Source: Streptomyces bungoensis (GTDB taxonomy: Bacteria > Actinomycetota > Actinomycetes > Streptomycetales > Streptomycetaceae). Taken from it: a DNA stretch of 64,000 bases. Position numbers and translations under genes: made by a program. The stretch is from NCBI RefSeq assembly GCF_001514215.1, contig NZ_KQ948864.1, positions 91,558 through 155,557 on the forward strand, given 5' to 3'. The notes beneath the pieces are model-generated. The model was not told the DNA's origin, ran no database searches, and saw only the letters and a list, made by a program, of their open reading frames with translations. Shown one piece after another: positions 8,051 to 15,968 of this stretch (positions are counted from its first letter, which is position 1; every line of letters starts with the position of its first letter).

Positions 8051-8827
8051 ATGACCAGGACGCAGCAGCCGCTCCTGCCCACTTACGACCATCGGCCGGG
8101 GACCGGACCGACGCTGGTGTTCCTGCACTACTGGGGTGGTTCCGCCCGTACCTGGGACTTCGTCGTCGACCGCCTCACGGGTCGTGACGTGCTCACGGTC
8201 GACTTCCGCGGGTGGAGCCGGTCGAGCGGTCTGCCCGGCCCCTACACGCTCGGACAGCTCGCCGACGACACGCTCGCCGTGCTCGCCGACGCAGGCGTCA
8301 CCGACTACGTCCTGGTCGGGCATTCGATGGGGGGCAAGGTCGCGCAGCTGGTCGCGGCGACCCGGCCCGTCGGTCTGCGCGGCATCGTCCTCGTCGCCTC
8401 CGGTCCGGCGAAGCCCGCCGCACAGATCACTCCGGAGTACCGGGAAGCCCTTTCCCACGCTTACGACTCCGACGAGTCCACAGCCGGGGCACGCGACCAC
8501 GTCCTCACCGCGTCCGAGCTGCCCGCGTCGGTCAAGGCGCAGATCGCGACCGATTCGCGGGCCGGCGCCGACGCCGCCCGTACCGAGTGGCCGCTGCGCG
8601 GCATCGCAGAGGACATCACCGCGCACACCCGCACGGTCAGCGTTCCCGCCCTCGTCGTCGCCGGGGAGAACGACCAGGTCGAGCCCGTCGACGTACTCCG
8701 CGACAACCTGGTGCCCTACCTCTCCCAAGCCGACTTCACGGTGATCCCGCACACCGGTCATCTGATCCCGCTGGAAGCACCGGCCGACCTCGTGGACGCC
8801 ATCACGGCCTTCACGCCGGCAGCCTGA
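8051..8827 (+). CDS. Alpha/beta hydrolase
   Basis: A 258-residue single-domain alpha/beta hydrolase. The triad is visible: nucleophile Ser92 in GHSMGG, Asp208 in GENDQ, and His237 in HTGH. The oxyanion region LHYWGG is at residues 25-30. The family covers esterases, C-C hydrolases and haloperoxidase-like enzymes, and the substrate cannot be chosen. The start is ATG 8051 with GGGAGA upstream. It is divergent from the AraC-type regulator across 111 bp. Downstream lie broken genes, so no operon partner survives. Confidence 0.92.
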   Translation: MTRTQQPLLPTYDHRPGTGPTLVFLHYWGGSARTWDFVVDRLTGRDVLTVDFRGWSRSSGLPGPYTLGQLADDTLAVLADAGVTDYVLVGHSMGGKVAQLVAATRPVGLRGIVLVASGPAKPAAQITPEYREALSHAYDSDESTAGARDHVLTASELPASVKAQIATDSRAGADAARTEWPLRGIAEDITAHTRTVSVPALVVAGENDQVEPVDVLRDNLVPYLSQADFTVIPHTGHLIPLEAPADLVDAITAFTPAA

Positions 8828-8848
8828 CCATCCGCCCGGCCCGCCGGC

Positions 8849-9405
8849 GCCATCTCCCACCTCAACTACGCGTGGAAGGTCGCCCAGTTGCCCAACCTGC
8901 TGCTGGGCAGACGACCGATCGTCGGTGACGCGGGAACACCCGGCAGCGCCGCGTGAACCCCAAGGACATCCGCCTGATCGTCGTCACGCACGGGCACGTG
9001 GACCACTTCGGCTCCGCCGCGGAACTCACCCGGCTCACCGGCGCACCGATCGCCGGCCACATCGCCGATCTCAGCGTCTACCGAGCGGGCGGGGTCAGTG
9101 ACCCGTACCTGCCGATCGGAGTGTTCGGGCGTCTCTTCGTCCGCTCGGCGAGGGTGCGCGAGACCACCGAGCCGTTCGAACCGGACGTACTCGTCCGGGG
9201 TGAGGCACATCTGTCGGATTTCGGTGTCGAGGCCCGCATCATGCCGACCCCGGGACACACCGCCGGCTCGGTCTCCGTCCTGACCGACCACGGCGACCTG
9301 GTGGCCGGAGACCTCGTGGCGACCCCGTTCCTGGGCTTCGGCAAGCGTCCCGCCAACCCGCCCTTCCACGACGACCGGCTCGGGAACCTGGCCGGCCTGC
9401 GCGTG
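8849..9405 (+). pseudogene. MBL-fold metallohydrolase remnant with frameshift and 3' truncation
   Basis: The frame from about 8849 reads as an MBL N terminus (AWKVAQLPNLLLGRRPIV, then DAGTPGSAA) and hits a TGA at 8954-8956. The homology resumes one base out of frame at GTG 8953 with NPKDIRLIVVTHGHVDHFG, carrying the zinc motif THGHVDH and later TPGHTAGS and AGD. It ends abruptly at GNLAGLR (about 9405), where sequence of an MFS gene in the opposite orientation begins. Relative to intact enzymes the region joining the two frames seems to be deleted. Confidence 0.7.
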
Positions 9406-9410
9406 GCGAT

Positions 9411-9806
9411 CAGTGCCGTGCGGACCCCGACACCGCTCTCTCCGGTCACCGCGACCAGACAGCCCACCAAGAGGAACGGCCAGAAGTTCCGGACGGGCAG
9501 GTACAGCAGGAGGGCCCCCGCGTTGACGAGGTGGACGATCATCAGGACGAGACGGAGACCGTACCGGTCGGCGAGCATGCCTACCGGTGCGGCCGCTGCG
9601 ATGCCGAAGACGCCGGCGACCAGGGCGCTGAGGCCGACCTGGTAGGCGGACATGCCGACGGAGCGGGTGAAGAACAGGACGTAGCACGCCACCCACACAC
9701 CGCGGCCGGTGTTGGTCAGCGAAGCGACGAACAGCAGGCGTCCCAGTGGCGTCGGCGAGCAGGTCCTCGGCGGCGTTTCTCCACATCTCCCGCTGGAGGA
9801 CGACAC
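9411..9806 (-). pseudogene. MFS transporter remnant (first helices only)
   Basis: On the minus strand the translation PLGRLLFVASLTNTGRGVW, then a long hydrophobic run with GMLADRYGLRLVL, is the start of a major facilitator. It shows TM1-TM2, the cytoplasmic GxLaDRxG loop 2-3 and TM3-TM4. Homology stops at VGVRTALIA (about 9411), directly against the MBL remnant. About two thirds of a transporter is missing. Upstream, a better N-terminal continuation (MWRNAAEDLLADAT) lies in another frame, showing a further small indel near 9745. Confidence 0.65.
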
Positions 9807-10012
9807 GGCCCGTCACCAGTCGGGGCACGTGGTGCCGCTGGGGGGGCCGCGGTGAGGGCAGCGACCCGGGCGGGGAAAGCGAAGATCTCCATCGGGTTGA
9901 CCGGCAGCCCGCACCACGCCAGCGGGGCGGCCATCAGGCGCAGGTGGCGTCCGCTGCCTTGGTGGCGCAGGCGCAGGGTGTGCGCCCCCGGTGACGAGGG
10001 CGCACACCACAT
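9750..10012 (-). other. Unrecognised protein-like fragment split by a homopolymer shift
   Basis: On the minus strand, MAAPLAWCGLPVNPMEIFAF continues to AALTAAP in one frame. After a run of seven C (9840-9846 on the plus strand as G) natural-looking sequence (RHHVPRLVTGRVVLQREMW) continues in another frame. Six C would restore one frame. I do not recognise the family. It may be the original upstream neighbour or N terminus of the MFS remnant. Confidence 0.3.
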
Positions 10013-10025
10013 TCATCGGGTTGTC

Positions 10026-10355
10026 TCAGCGGCCGCCGTGACCTCCGCCGCCATGGTCCCCACCGTGATCCCCGCCGCCATGGTCGTAACCGCCATGGTC
10101 ATACCCGCCGTGGTCGTAGCCACCGTGGTCGTAACCGCCATGGTCATACCCGCCGTGGTCGTAACCACCGTAGTCGCAACCGTTGTCCCACCAGTCACCG
10201 CAGTAGTCGTCGCGGTTGAAGCCGTGGGAATAGGAGGAGTGATGAGCCGGTGTGGCGGCCGAAGCCGTCCCCGCCACGCCGATCGCGGCGCCGCCGGCCA
10301 GCAGGGCGCCGGCCGCGGAAACCGCGAAGAGGCGCTTGGTGCGCTGTGCTCGCAT
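10026..10355 (-). CDS. Secreted Gly/Tyr/Asp/His repeat protein
   Basis: A 109-residue precursor. The signal peptide has a basic start (MRAQRTKR), a hydrophobic core and an ASA cleavage site near residue 33. The mature part contains a Cys pair (CGDWWDNGC), six perfect YDHGG pentapeptides (residues 65-94) and a HGG-rich tail. The regular His and Asp spacing could bind divalent metal or form a glycine-rich surface. That is inference; I know of no named family. The start is ATG 10353-10355 with GAAAGG upstream. It is probably monocistronic, with another secreted protein gene diverging 532 bp away. Confidence 0.75.
   Translation of the reverse strand: MRAQRTKRLFAVSAAGALLAGGAAIGVAGTASAATPAHHSSYSHGFNRDDYCGDWWDNGCDYGGYDHGGYDHGGYDHGGYDHGGYDHGGYDHGGGDHGGDHGGGGHGGR
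10074..10163. repeat. 15-bp tandem repeat, six units, inside the YDHGG gene
   Basis: Six in-frame copies of a 15-bp unit encode the YDHGG pentapeptide. Copies differ only at silent third positions (GTGGTCGTA versus ATGGTCATA types), so the peptide is conserved while the DNA has diverged slightly. Copy number is likely to vary between strains. Confidence 0.9.
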
Positions 10356-10685
10356 GATCTTGCCTTTCGTTCCACTGTCTCGCGCGACGGAAAGAGCGCG
10401 AGAACCATGGCCGCACCGCAGTGGCGTGGCGCGGTCTCAGGCGTGCCGCATGGTGCAAATAACGCGTTCGACATCCCAACTGTGCCGGCGGGGAGAGCCC
10501 CATATGGTGGCATCGCCACACGAATCAGACTTTCCTGCTGTTGAATCGCGACCAAGGGCCGAGCGGTCCTGAACCGCGGGTCGACCGTTCCAGTACCCCC
10601 GGGCCCTTTGGCCCAGGGTTGCCGGAACGTGCGCGTCCCGCCACCACGGCGCCCGTCCAGAGTGCGGCTGCACACCGACTGCTCT

Positions 10686-10701
10686 GAGTAACCAGTTACT
10701 C
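10686..10701. promoter_or_regulatory. Operator-like dyad between two secreted-protein genes
   Basis: Perfect inverted repeat GAGTAAC-CA-GTTACTC, about 190 bp upstream of the rightward gene at 10888 and 330 bp upstream of the leftward gene at 10355. The rest of this 532-bp space shows no gene. Confidence 0.4.
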
Positions 10702-10887
10702 CAATTCAGTGACACATCGCAAAGCTGAGGTGACCTGCGGATTCACCGAAAACAAGGACGTTTCAACGCCTTTCTTCACCCGCTTCGACATGCCGCTCCG
10801 CCCTGCTCGGGCCAGCCTGGATTCGCGAGCCGCCCGAATGGCCGACTCGCCCCCCAGGGGGAACTCCGACGAATACAGGAGACCCAC

Positions 10888-11340
10888 ATGAGCGTCACCC
10901 GAAGCCACCGCACCCGTGCCCTCGCCGCCGGTGTCCTGGCCGCCGTTTTGCTGTCGACCGGTACGACCACAGCCGTCGCCGCGACCGGAACACCGACCCC
11001 CAAGCCCTCCATGACCCACACGGGCATGCCGAGCATGAAGCCGTCGCGGATGCCGACCGCCATGGGCTCGATCACCGTCTCGGCCAACCACAAGGCGATC
11101 AAGGTGGGCAACACCGTGGTGTTCACCGGCCGGGTCAAGGGCATCAAGGCCGGCTCGACTCTGGTGCTCCAGCACCTGCGCAACGGCAAGTGGACCACGC
11201 TGAAGACCACGGCAGCCGTCAACAAGAACGGCACCTACACGATCAAGCGGACGTTCACCAACAAGGGCACCCAGCAGGTGCGGGTGACGACCAAGTCCGG
11301 CACGTTCCACTCCTCGCCGGTCACCGTGAAGGTCAGCTGA
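10888..11340 (+). CDS. Secreted Ig-like/beta-sandwich protein
   Basis: A 150-residue precursor. The signal peptide (TRSHRTRALAAGVLAAVLL, cleavage near AVAA around residue 32) is followed by a Thr/Pro/Met-rich linker (residues 33-60). The C-terminal domain, about 90 residues, begins GSITVSANHKAIKVGNTVVF and ends SSPVTVKVS. It has the alternating pattern of a single bacterial Ig-like or SbsA-type beta sandwich (GRVKG, then GTYTIKRTF). It probably sits in the cell envelope or medium; no catalytic residues are seen. The start is ATG 10888 with AGGAGA upstream. A 16-bp terminator hairpin follows. Confidence 0.85.
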   Translation: MSVTRSHRTRALAAGVLAAVLLSTGTTTAVAATGTPTPKPSMTHTGMPSMKPSRMPTAMGSITVSANHKAIKVGNTVVFTGRVKGIKAGSTLVLQHLRNGKWTTLKTTAAVNKNGTYTIKRTFTNKGTQQVRVTTKSGTFHSSPVTVKVS

Positions 11341-11388
11341 CGTGAGCTGATGCGGGTCTGCAGCCGATGACGGCACATCCGGACCTGC

Positions 11389-11427
11389 AGCGGGGCTGGG
11401 CAAGGTGAGTACTTGCCCAGCCCCGCT
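11389..11427 (+). terminator. 16-bp perfect hairpin terminator
   Basis: Bases 11389-11404 pair perfectly with 11412-11427 around a 7-base loop, 48 bp after the stop codon of the secreted Ig-like gene. It could also stop leftward transcription, but the gene on that side is a remnant. Confidence 0.85.
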
Positions 11428-11498
11428 GTCATGCCAATTGTCTCTTGGCCGACGTCGCCGTGGTGGCCGTGGACCTGCTCATCGCGGATGTAGCGGGA

Positions 11499-11960
11499 TC
11501 AGGCTCCGGGGCCGTGGTGGTAGACCGCGCCGGGCCGTGTTCCTCCGCTGTCGGTGAACAGGTGGGGGATGGTGACGAAGGTGTACCCGCGACCGGCCAG
11601 GTCGGTGAGGATGAACGGAAGTGCCTTGGGGATGCGTGCAGTCCTGGGGGTCCAGGCTCCACATCACCACGGCCAGGGGGTCGTAGCAGCGTAGGCCGGT
11701 GGCCGGTGACCGAGGCGATGTCCCGCGCCGCGCCGTCAAGCTCGAAACGGATCCTGGCAGAGGAGACGGCTGTGAGGTGAGGATGCGTGACCGCGTGTGA
11801 TCGCCGATCGCGTCACCGTCGCGCTGCTCGCGCCGGACCACGCCCGGCCGTAGGAGGGCGTGGGGACCGATCACGAAGAAGGTCGCCACTGCGTGGTGTC
11901 CCTCCAGCAGTCGCAGGATGGAGGGCGTGTACTGGGTGGGGCCGTCGTCAGGTCAACGCC
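11499..11960 (-). pseudogene. Decayed NodB-type polysaccharide deacetylase
   Basis: Reading leftward, three frames together give a deacetylase: ALT then (2 bases lost) DDGPTQYTPSILRLLEGHHA and VATFFVIGPHALLRPGVV with GDHTRSH-like sequence. Then in other frames come ARDIASVTGHRP, a RPPG-like segment and the C terminus RGYTFVTIPHLFTD, ending at a TGA (11499-11501). The NodB motifs TFDDGP, H(S/T)xxHP and RxPxG are all recognisable but interrupted by at least three indels. It is an old, non-functional gene for a cell-wall or chitin-oligosaccharide deacetylase. Confidence 0.7.
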
Positions 11961-12167
11961 ACACAGCTGGACACCGCGCAATGACAAGCAGGAACAGTGG
12001 CCGCGGGCACCGCGGCCGGCACGCCCACAGCCGCGAACTGGACCGCCGCCAAGGAGGCCACGACTTCTCTGCTCGCCGCTGGGCGCTGTCGGCGACGGGC
12101 ACTACGGACCCGCATACCCCGAGGCTATACCCGCTGTGCGGCCTCACCGAGACGGACTGGGACCCGG

Positions 12168-12308
12168 TCACGGTGGGCCGTCAGGCTGCTCCGGTGTCTG
12201 GTCGGGAGGTGGTGAGGAGGGCGGGGGAAACAAGAAGTCTTCGAACGCGTCCAGCGCAAACATCATGAGCATGAGCACAACCGGGACGAGCAGGGCGAAC
12301 ACGGCCAT
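12168..12308 (-). CDS. 46-residue single-pass membrane peptide
   Basis: A short gene starting at ATG 12306-12308 with a strong GGGAGG six bases upstream. The peptide is one hydrophobic helix (MAVFALLVPVVLMLMMFALD) followed by an acidic/aromatic DAFEDFLF and a Pro-rich cytoplasmic or external tail. Similar tiny membrane peptides ending in a DAFEDxLFPP motif occur in streptomycetes, by memory and without a known role. It is isolated: no gene within 200 bp shares its direction, except possibly the frameshifted gene upstream at 12561-13030. Confidence 0.65.
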   Translation of the reverse strand: MAVFALLVPVVLMLMMFALDAFEDFLFPPPSSPPPDQTPEQPDGPP

Positions 12309-12560
12309 GACGCCTCCCGGAAGGGAAGGACGCGGCGATTGTCGGTCCGCTTCCAGCGTGGGCCGAACAGGGGAATGGCGCATGCCCGGAACGGAAAGAT
12401 GTAGGCCGTTCGGGTGGAACAGGCGGCTACGGATCCCGGGCCTGCGACGGTCTGCCGACCGCTGCAGACTGCCCTCGTCCGGCCGTGGTCATCGCCGCCG
12501 GTGTCAGCCCTCCCATTGCCACCAGGGCCGCATTCGCACGCTCGCTGCGTTTGATCTCAG

Positions 12561-13030
12561 TCAGCGTGAGCCGTGAAGCATGCGTGCGCCCGCTCCGCCG
12601 TTCGTCGGGGACGGACGGAATCTGTGGCTGAAGTTCAGGGTGATGTCCAGTGCCAGGAAGTTCTTTCCGCTGTCCGTCCGAGCGCGCAGCAGGATGCGGT
12701 GCTCTGCCACCGGCACTGCCTCGGGGAGCTGGAGGTTCCATGTCTGGCGCCACGGTCCGGCGGCCGGCCTGAGGTGACCGGAGAGCTTCGCGCCCATGCC
12801 CTTCAGCAGGTCGGGCAGCATGTACTTCCTGTCGAGCATTTTCACCGGACCGAACTTCATGATCACGTTGCAGGTGACCCGGGTGAGGTCGACGGGTTCC
12901 TTTAGGTGGCCGGTCATCTCCGAGCGGGCCTGGTGTCCCAGCCAGGGCAGAGCCGGGGTCAGCGTGATGTCGAGAGGCGGTCCAGGACGCAGGTGCCGTC
13001 GCTCACGTCTTCCACAAGCCGGATGCTCAT
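12561..13030 (-). pseudogene. Hypothetical gene split by a 2-base duplication
   Basis: Translation starts at ATG 13028-13030 with GAGGAG upstream: MSIRLVEDVSDGTCVLDRL, then a stop soon after. The next frame continues seamlessly as DITLTPALPWLGHQARSEMT and on to a stop at 12561. Together this is a protein of about 155 residues. At the joint the DNA reads CTCTC where CTC would keep the frame, so a CT duplication explains the break. I do not recognise the family. The second part has repeated amphipathic beta pattern (TWNLQLPEAVPVAEHRILL). It may be a real frameshift or a base-calling error. Confidence 0.6.
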
Positions 13031-13289
13031 ATCACTCCTCACCCGTTCGCGGGCCGGGAAAGCGCCGGGAGGACAGCCCGGGTAGCGGCCTGGGAACGCG
13101 CACGGAAGGGCGGCAATCCGCTGGTGGGGCGGCCGGTGAAGGCATGGGGCGGCCGCGCGGATGGCGCGCGCCCGGCATCCGGTAGGGGCAGGGGTGTGCG
13201 CGGCGCGTGGCCGTCGCACAATGAGGCAAACTGGGACCCCGGCCCGATTCCGGCGGGCCGGGGCTCCACAGTATGCGGTCGGCCGCGGA

Positions 13290-13829
13290 CTAGTCCTCGT
13301 CGTGGTGGCGCTTGATCACCCGGAAGCTGGCCACGACACCCTTGTCGATGTCGATGCCCTCGACGCATCCCGGGCGCACGCCGTCGCTGGAGGAGTGGGG
13401 CCCGACGGTGGCGACGGGGGCGCCGTTGTCGCAGACGGCCCCGCGGAAGACCTCGACGGTCCGGCGGCTGTCGTTGCGGATGTTCAGGCTCTTCGCGCCC
13501 AGGCCGCTGACCACGGTGATGCAGTCGCCCGCGCGGGTGGAGTACGACCGCTCGTTGATCTGGATACGGCCCTCGTCCTTGCCCCCGTGCCCGTTGTAGT
13601 CGTTGTCGTCGTCGTTGCCCTCGTTGCCCTTGCTGTTGTTGTTGCCCTCGTTGCCCTTGCCGTTGTTGTTCCCTCCGTTGCCGCCGCTGGGTGCGGCGGC
13701 GGCAACGGCCGGGGCCTGCTGGGGCGCGGGCGCGGAGGCGGAGGCGGCCGAAGCGTAGGTGATGCCGGTCGCGGCCAGGGCGGCGGCGGCCGAAACGGCG
13801 GCGGTGATCACCGTGGAACGAAGCTGCAT
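13290..13829 (-). CDS. Secreted protein with Asn/Gly-rich linker
   Basis: A 179-residue precursor. The signal peptide (residues 1-30, ending YASAASA) is followed by an Ala/Pro segment. A low-complexity stretch rich in Gly and Asn comes next, containing two copies of an NNN(G/S)KGNEGN unit (about residues 54-71), then an acidic NDDDNDYNGHGG. The C-terminal 95 residues look folded. They are rich in beta pattern with two Cys (GDCITVV, AVCDNGAP, GCVEGIDI) and end in RHHDED. The function is unknown. The start is ATG 13829 with AAGGAG upstream. Its leader contains a long imperfect hairpin just before the ribosome site. Confidence 0.8.
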   Translation of the reverse strand: MQLRSTVITAAVSAAAALAATGITYASAASASAPAPQQAPAVAAAAPSGGNGGNNNGKGNEGNNNSKGNEGNDDDNDYNGHGGKDEGRIQINERSYSTRAGDCITVVSGLGAKSLNIRNDSRRTVEVFRGAVCDNGAPVATVGPHSSSDGVRPGCVEGIDIDKGVVASFRVIKRHHDED

Positions 13830-13848
13830 GTCGCGATCTCCTTCTCAG

Positions 13849-13910
13849 AGATGCCGGCCTGTCAGCCGGCTCGTGGATGAACGTATCCACAGCCGGCATG
13901 ACGGGCATCT
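13849..13910 (-). promoter_or_regulatory. Long hairpin in the 5' leader of the Asn/Gly-rich secreted protein
   Basis: Nested dyads: AGATGCC/GGCATCT outer arms (13849-13855 with 13904-13910), GCCGGC arms (13865-13870 with 13892-13897) and a perfect GTGGAT-6-ATCCAC core (13873-13890). The structure ends 6 bases before the AAGGAG ribosome site, so it could protect the mRNA or gate translation. Confidence 0.45.
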
Positions 13911-13965
13911 CGGAAATGCGGCTATACGGCTCCGATCGGCGTATTTAAGCGCCTTCGCCGCAAGC

Positions 13966-13978
13966 TGATGTCACATCA
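13966..13978. promoter_or_regulatory. Short palindrome upstream of the secreted-protein gene
   Basis: TGATGT-C-ACATCA, within an unusually AT-rich stretch (13960-14050) that probably holds the promoter of the leftward gene at 13829. Confidence 0.3.
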
Positions 13979-14114
13979 CATGACTTACAAATAAAGCCGA
14001 TTGACATACTATTAGCCCATTCGAATGGTGTTCTGACGCTTACTCACTCCTGTTTTCCAGCGCGTCGCTGCGCATACGCGGAAGTGAGTCGTGTTAGGCA
14101 GCGCTTTCTAGTGA

Positions 14115-14530
14115 TCATGAGTGGAGCCAGATGACGACTGCTGCTGTGGCTGCGGCGCCGAGGCAGACGTAGCCGCGCTTGTCGTATCCGACTGCGCAGG
14201 TAGCGGCGGGTTCGGCGGTTGCTGCGTGTCCATGACCGGCTCGAACTGGATGCAGCCAGCGCACTGCCCGGGTGTGATGACCAGGGAGAGCGCCCGGCAG
14301 GGCTATCCGCCCTCAGGTGGGTCTTGGTGGTGAACCCGCCGCGTGAGCGGCTGAGCGCCTGACCTGGCGCAGCAACTCCTCACGCCGGTCGATCAGTTCC
14401 GCCTCAGTTCCGCCCGGATCCAAGCGGCTTTGGCCTCTCAGGCGAAGCCTTGCCTCGGCCTGGATCCGTTCGAGGAGCATCTCCCACGTTCCATCAACTG
14501 ACCAGCGAGGGTGCCGCACATACACCGTGC
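14115..14530 (-). mobile_element. IS5-family transposase remnant
   Basis: Leftward fragments in register with an IS5-type DDE transposase. They are RHPRWSVDGTWEMLLERIQ (N-terminal part, from about 14520), then GQALSRSRGGFTTKTHLRAD (the domain around the second catalytic Asp), then RALSLVITPGQ to FEPVM, and finally VGYDKRGYVCLGAAAT and VVIWLHS at the C terminus with TGA at 14115-14117. The stretch between FEPVM and the C terminus, including the catalytic Glu region, is deleted, and frames change several times. No terminal inverted repeats were recognised. Confidence 0.75.
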
Positions 14531-14681
14531 GGCTCCGGCCACTTCCACTGAGTACCCGTCAAATTATTTGTTTCCAGAGTTCGTTGAGCAGGTGGCGATC
14601 AGTAGCCGTGGTGACCGTGTCGTGCCCGTTCCCCGACCAGCCGCCGTGTAGGTGCGAGACGGTAGTAGCACACGGGAGGTC

Positions 14682-14718
14682 GTCCGGCCGGCCTGTGTGA
14701 GGCGCCGGCCGGCCGGAC
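14682..14718 (-). terminator. 12-bp GC-rich hairpin terminator
   Basis: Bases 14682-14693 pair perfectly with 14707-14718 around a 13-base loop, about 60 bp beyond the stop codon of the leftward ferritin-like gene. Confidence 0.7.
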
Positions 14719-14778
14719 TAGCCGGACTGCCTCGCGTGATGCGTGCGGTCGGCCGGTCTCCGGGTGCGGCTGGGGCGG

Positions 14779-15738
14779 TCAGCGCAGTTGGTTGAGTGCC
14801 TTCTGGAAGGCTGCTGCGTGCTTGGCCTCGTCCGTGGCGGTGTTGCGGAAGTAGCGGGCGGCGGCGGTGTCGCCGACGGCGGTGGCCCGCTTGGCGAACC
14901 CCGGGTACACCGTGGTCGCCTCGTTGTGTTCACCGGTGATGGCCGTGCGCAGGTTCGTCTTCGTCGTGTGGACCAGGCCGGCCAGGACCGCTTCGCCGGC
15001 GAGGTGCTCGTGCAGTTCGACCATGGCCGTGCCCTCCCAGAGGCGGGCGAGGGCGGCGTGGCCGGTCTGGCGGGCGTGGGCGGCGAAGAGCATGTACTTG
15101 GCGTGGGCGAGCGCCTCGCCGTGCAGGGCGGTGTCCAGGTTGGTCTTGGTGCGGGCGGCCTTGACCTGGGCCATCCCGGCGGACACTTGCACCGTGTTGG
15201 CCTTCATCGGTGCCGGGATGGTGCTGCGGCCGGTGGTGACGGCCGTGAGGGCCGTGCGGAAGGCGTCGCGGTGGCGGCCCTCGTCCGCGGCGAGCTCGGT
15301 GAAGAGCTTCGCGGCCGCGAGGTCCCCGTCGGTGCGGGCCCGCTCGGCGAAGCGGCGGTACATGACCTGGTGCTCGTAGGTCTCGCCGCTGATGGCCTGG
15401 CGCAGGTTCGCCGCGTTCGAACCGACGGCTCCGGCCAGGGTGGCCGCTTCGCGCAGGTGCTCGGTCAGCTCGGTCTGCGCCGTGCTGCGGAAGAGCCTGG
15501 CGACGGCCGGCAGGCCCTGGCGGTCAGCCTCGGCGGCGAAGAGGTTGTAGACGGCGAAGGCGAACGCCTCACCCTTCATCGCGGTGGTCACGTCGGCGAG
15601 CGTCTGCGCATTCAGAGCCCGGGCGGCGGTGTGCGGCGCCGGCTGCGGCGGGCCCCCGGCCAGGGCCGGCGTCGCCGGCGCGGCCGCGGCCAGCGCGCAC
15701 AGACCCACGATGAACGAACGTGTCGAATGGCGGAACAC
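14779..15738 (-). CDS. Secreted tandem ferritin-like (rubrerythrin-type) protein
   Basis: A 319-residue precursor starting at GTG 15738, directly after AAGGAGG. The signal peptide (FRHSTRSFIVGLCALAAAAP, cleavage after ALA near residue 28) exports it. The mature protein is two consecutive four-helix ferritin-like domains. The first carries KGEAFAFAVYNLFA, ELTEHLREA, GETYEHQVMYRRFA and AADEGRHRDAF. The second repeats the pattern with HGEALAHAKYMLFA, ELHEHLAGEA, TGEHNEATTVYPGFA and ATDEAKHAAAF. The E...ExxH pairs are those of a rubrerythrin di-iron site. No rubredoxin CxxC domain is present. It may act in peroxide detoxification or iron handling outside the membrane. It is followed by a strong hairpin. 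The P-type ATPase gene lies 230 bp upstream in the same direction. Confidence 0.85.
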   Translation of the reverse strand: MFRHSTRSFIVGLCALAAAAPATPALAGGPPQPAPHTAARALNAQTLADVTTAMKGEAFAFAVYNLFAAEADRQGLPAVARLFRSTAQTELTEHLREAATLAGAVGSNAANLRQAISGETYEHQVMYRRFAERARTDGDLAAAKLFTELAADEGRHRDAFRTALTAVTTGRSTIPAPMKANTVQVSAGMAQVKAARTKTNLDTALHGEALAHAKYMLFAAHARQTGHAALARLWEGTAMVELHEHLAGEAVLAGLVHTTKTNLRTAITGEHNEATTVYPGFAKRATAVGDTAAARYFRNTATDEAKHAAAFQKALNQLR

Positions 15739-15968
15739 GAGGTCCTCCTTCCGGGGCACACCCTCATGGGTGCGAACGTCCCCTGCTCATGCCACCCGCA
15801 CAGGCGCACACCCGCCCCTTCACGTCACCCACCCGAGTGATTACGCACAGTCACCCCGAGCCTTTCACCGATGTGCATCGCTCTCTCAGCGGGCTCATTC
15901 CTGCCCGTTGCGTGGACACCGCGCCGACGAGGGTGAGGGGCACGTCCACAAGAGCCGGCTTGGCGCGG

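Noticed and set aside
10074..10163. Possible CRISPR-like direct repeats
   Set aside because: The repeats are contiguous 15-bp units in frame with a secreted protein, with no spacers.
14001..14029. Rightward promoter with a perfect TTGACA
   Set aside because: No acceptable -10 box lies at 16-18 bp spacing, and it would transcribe antisense into a transposase remnant.
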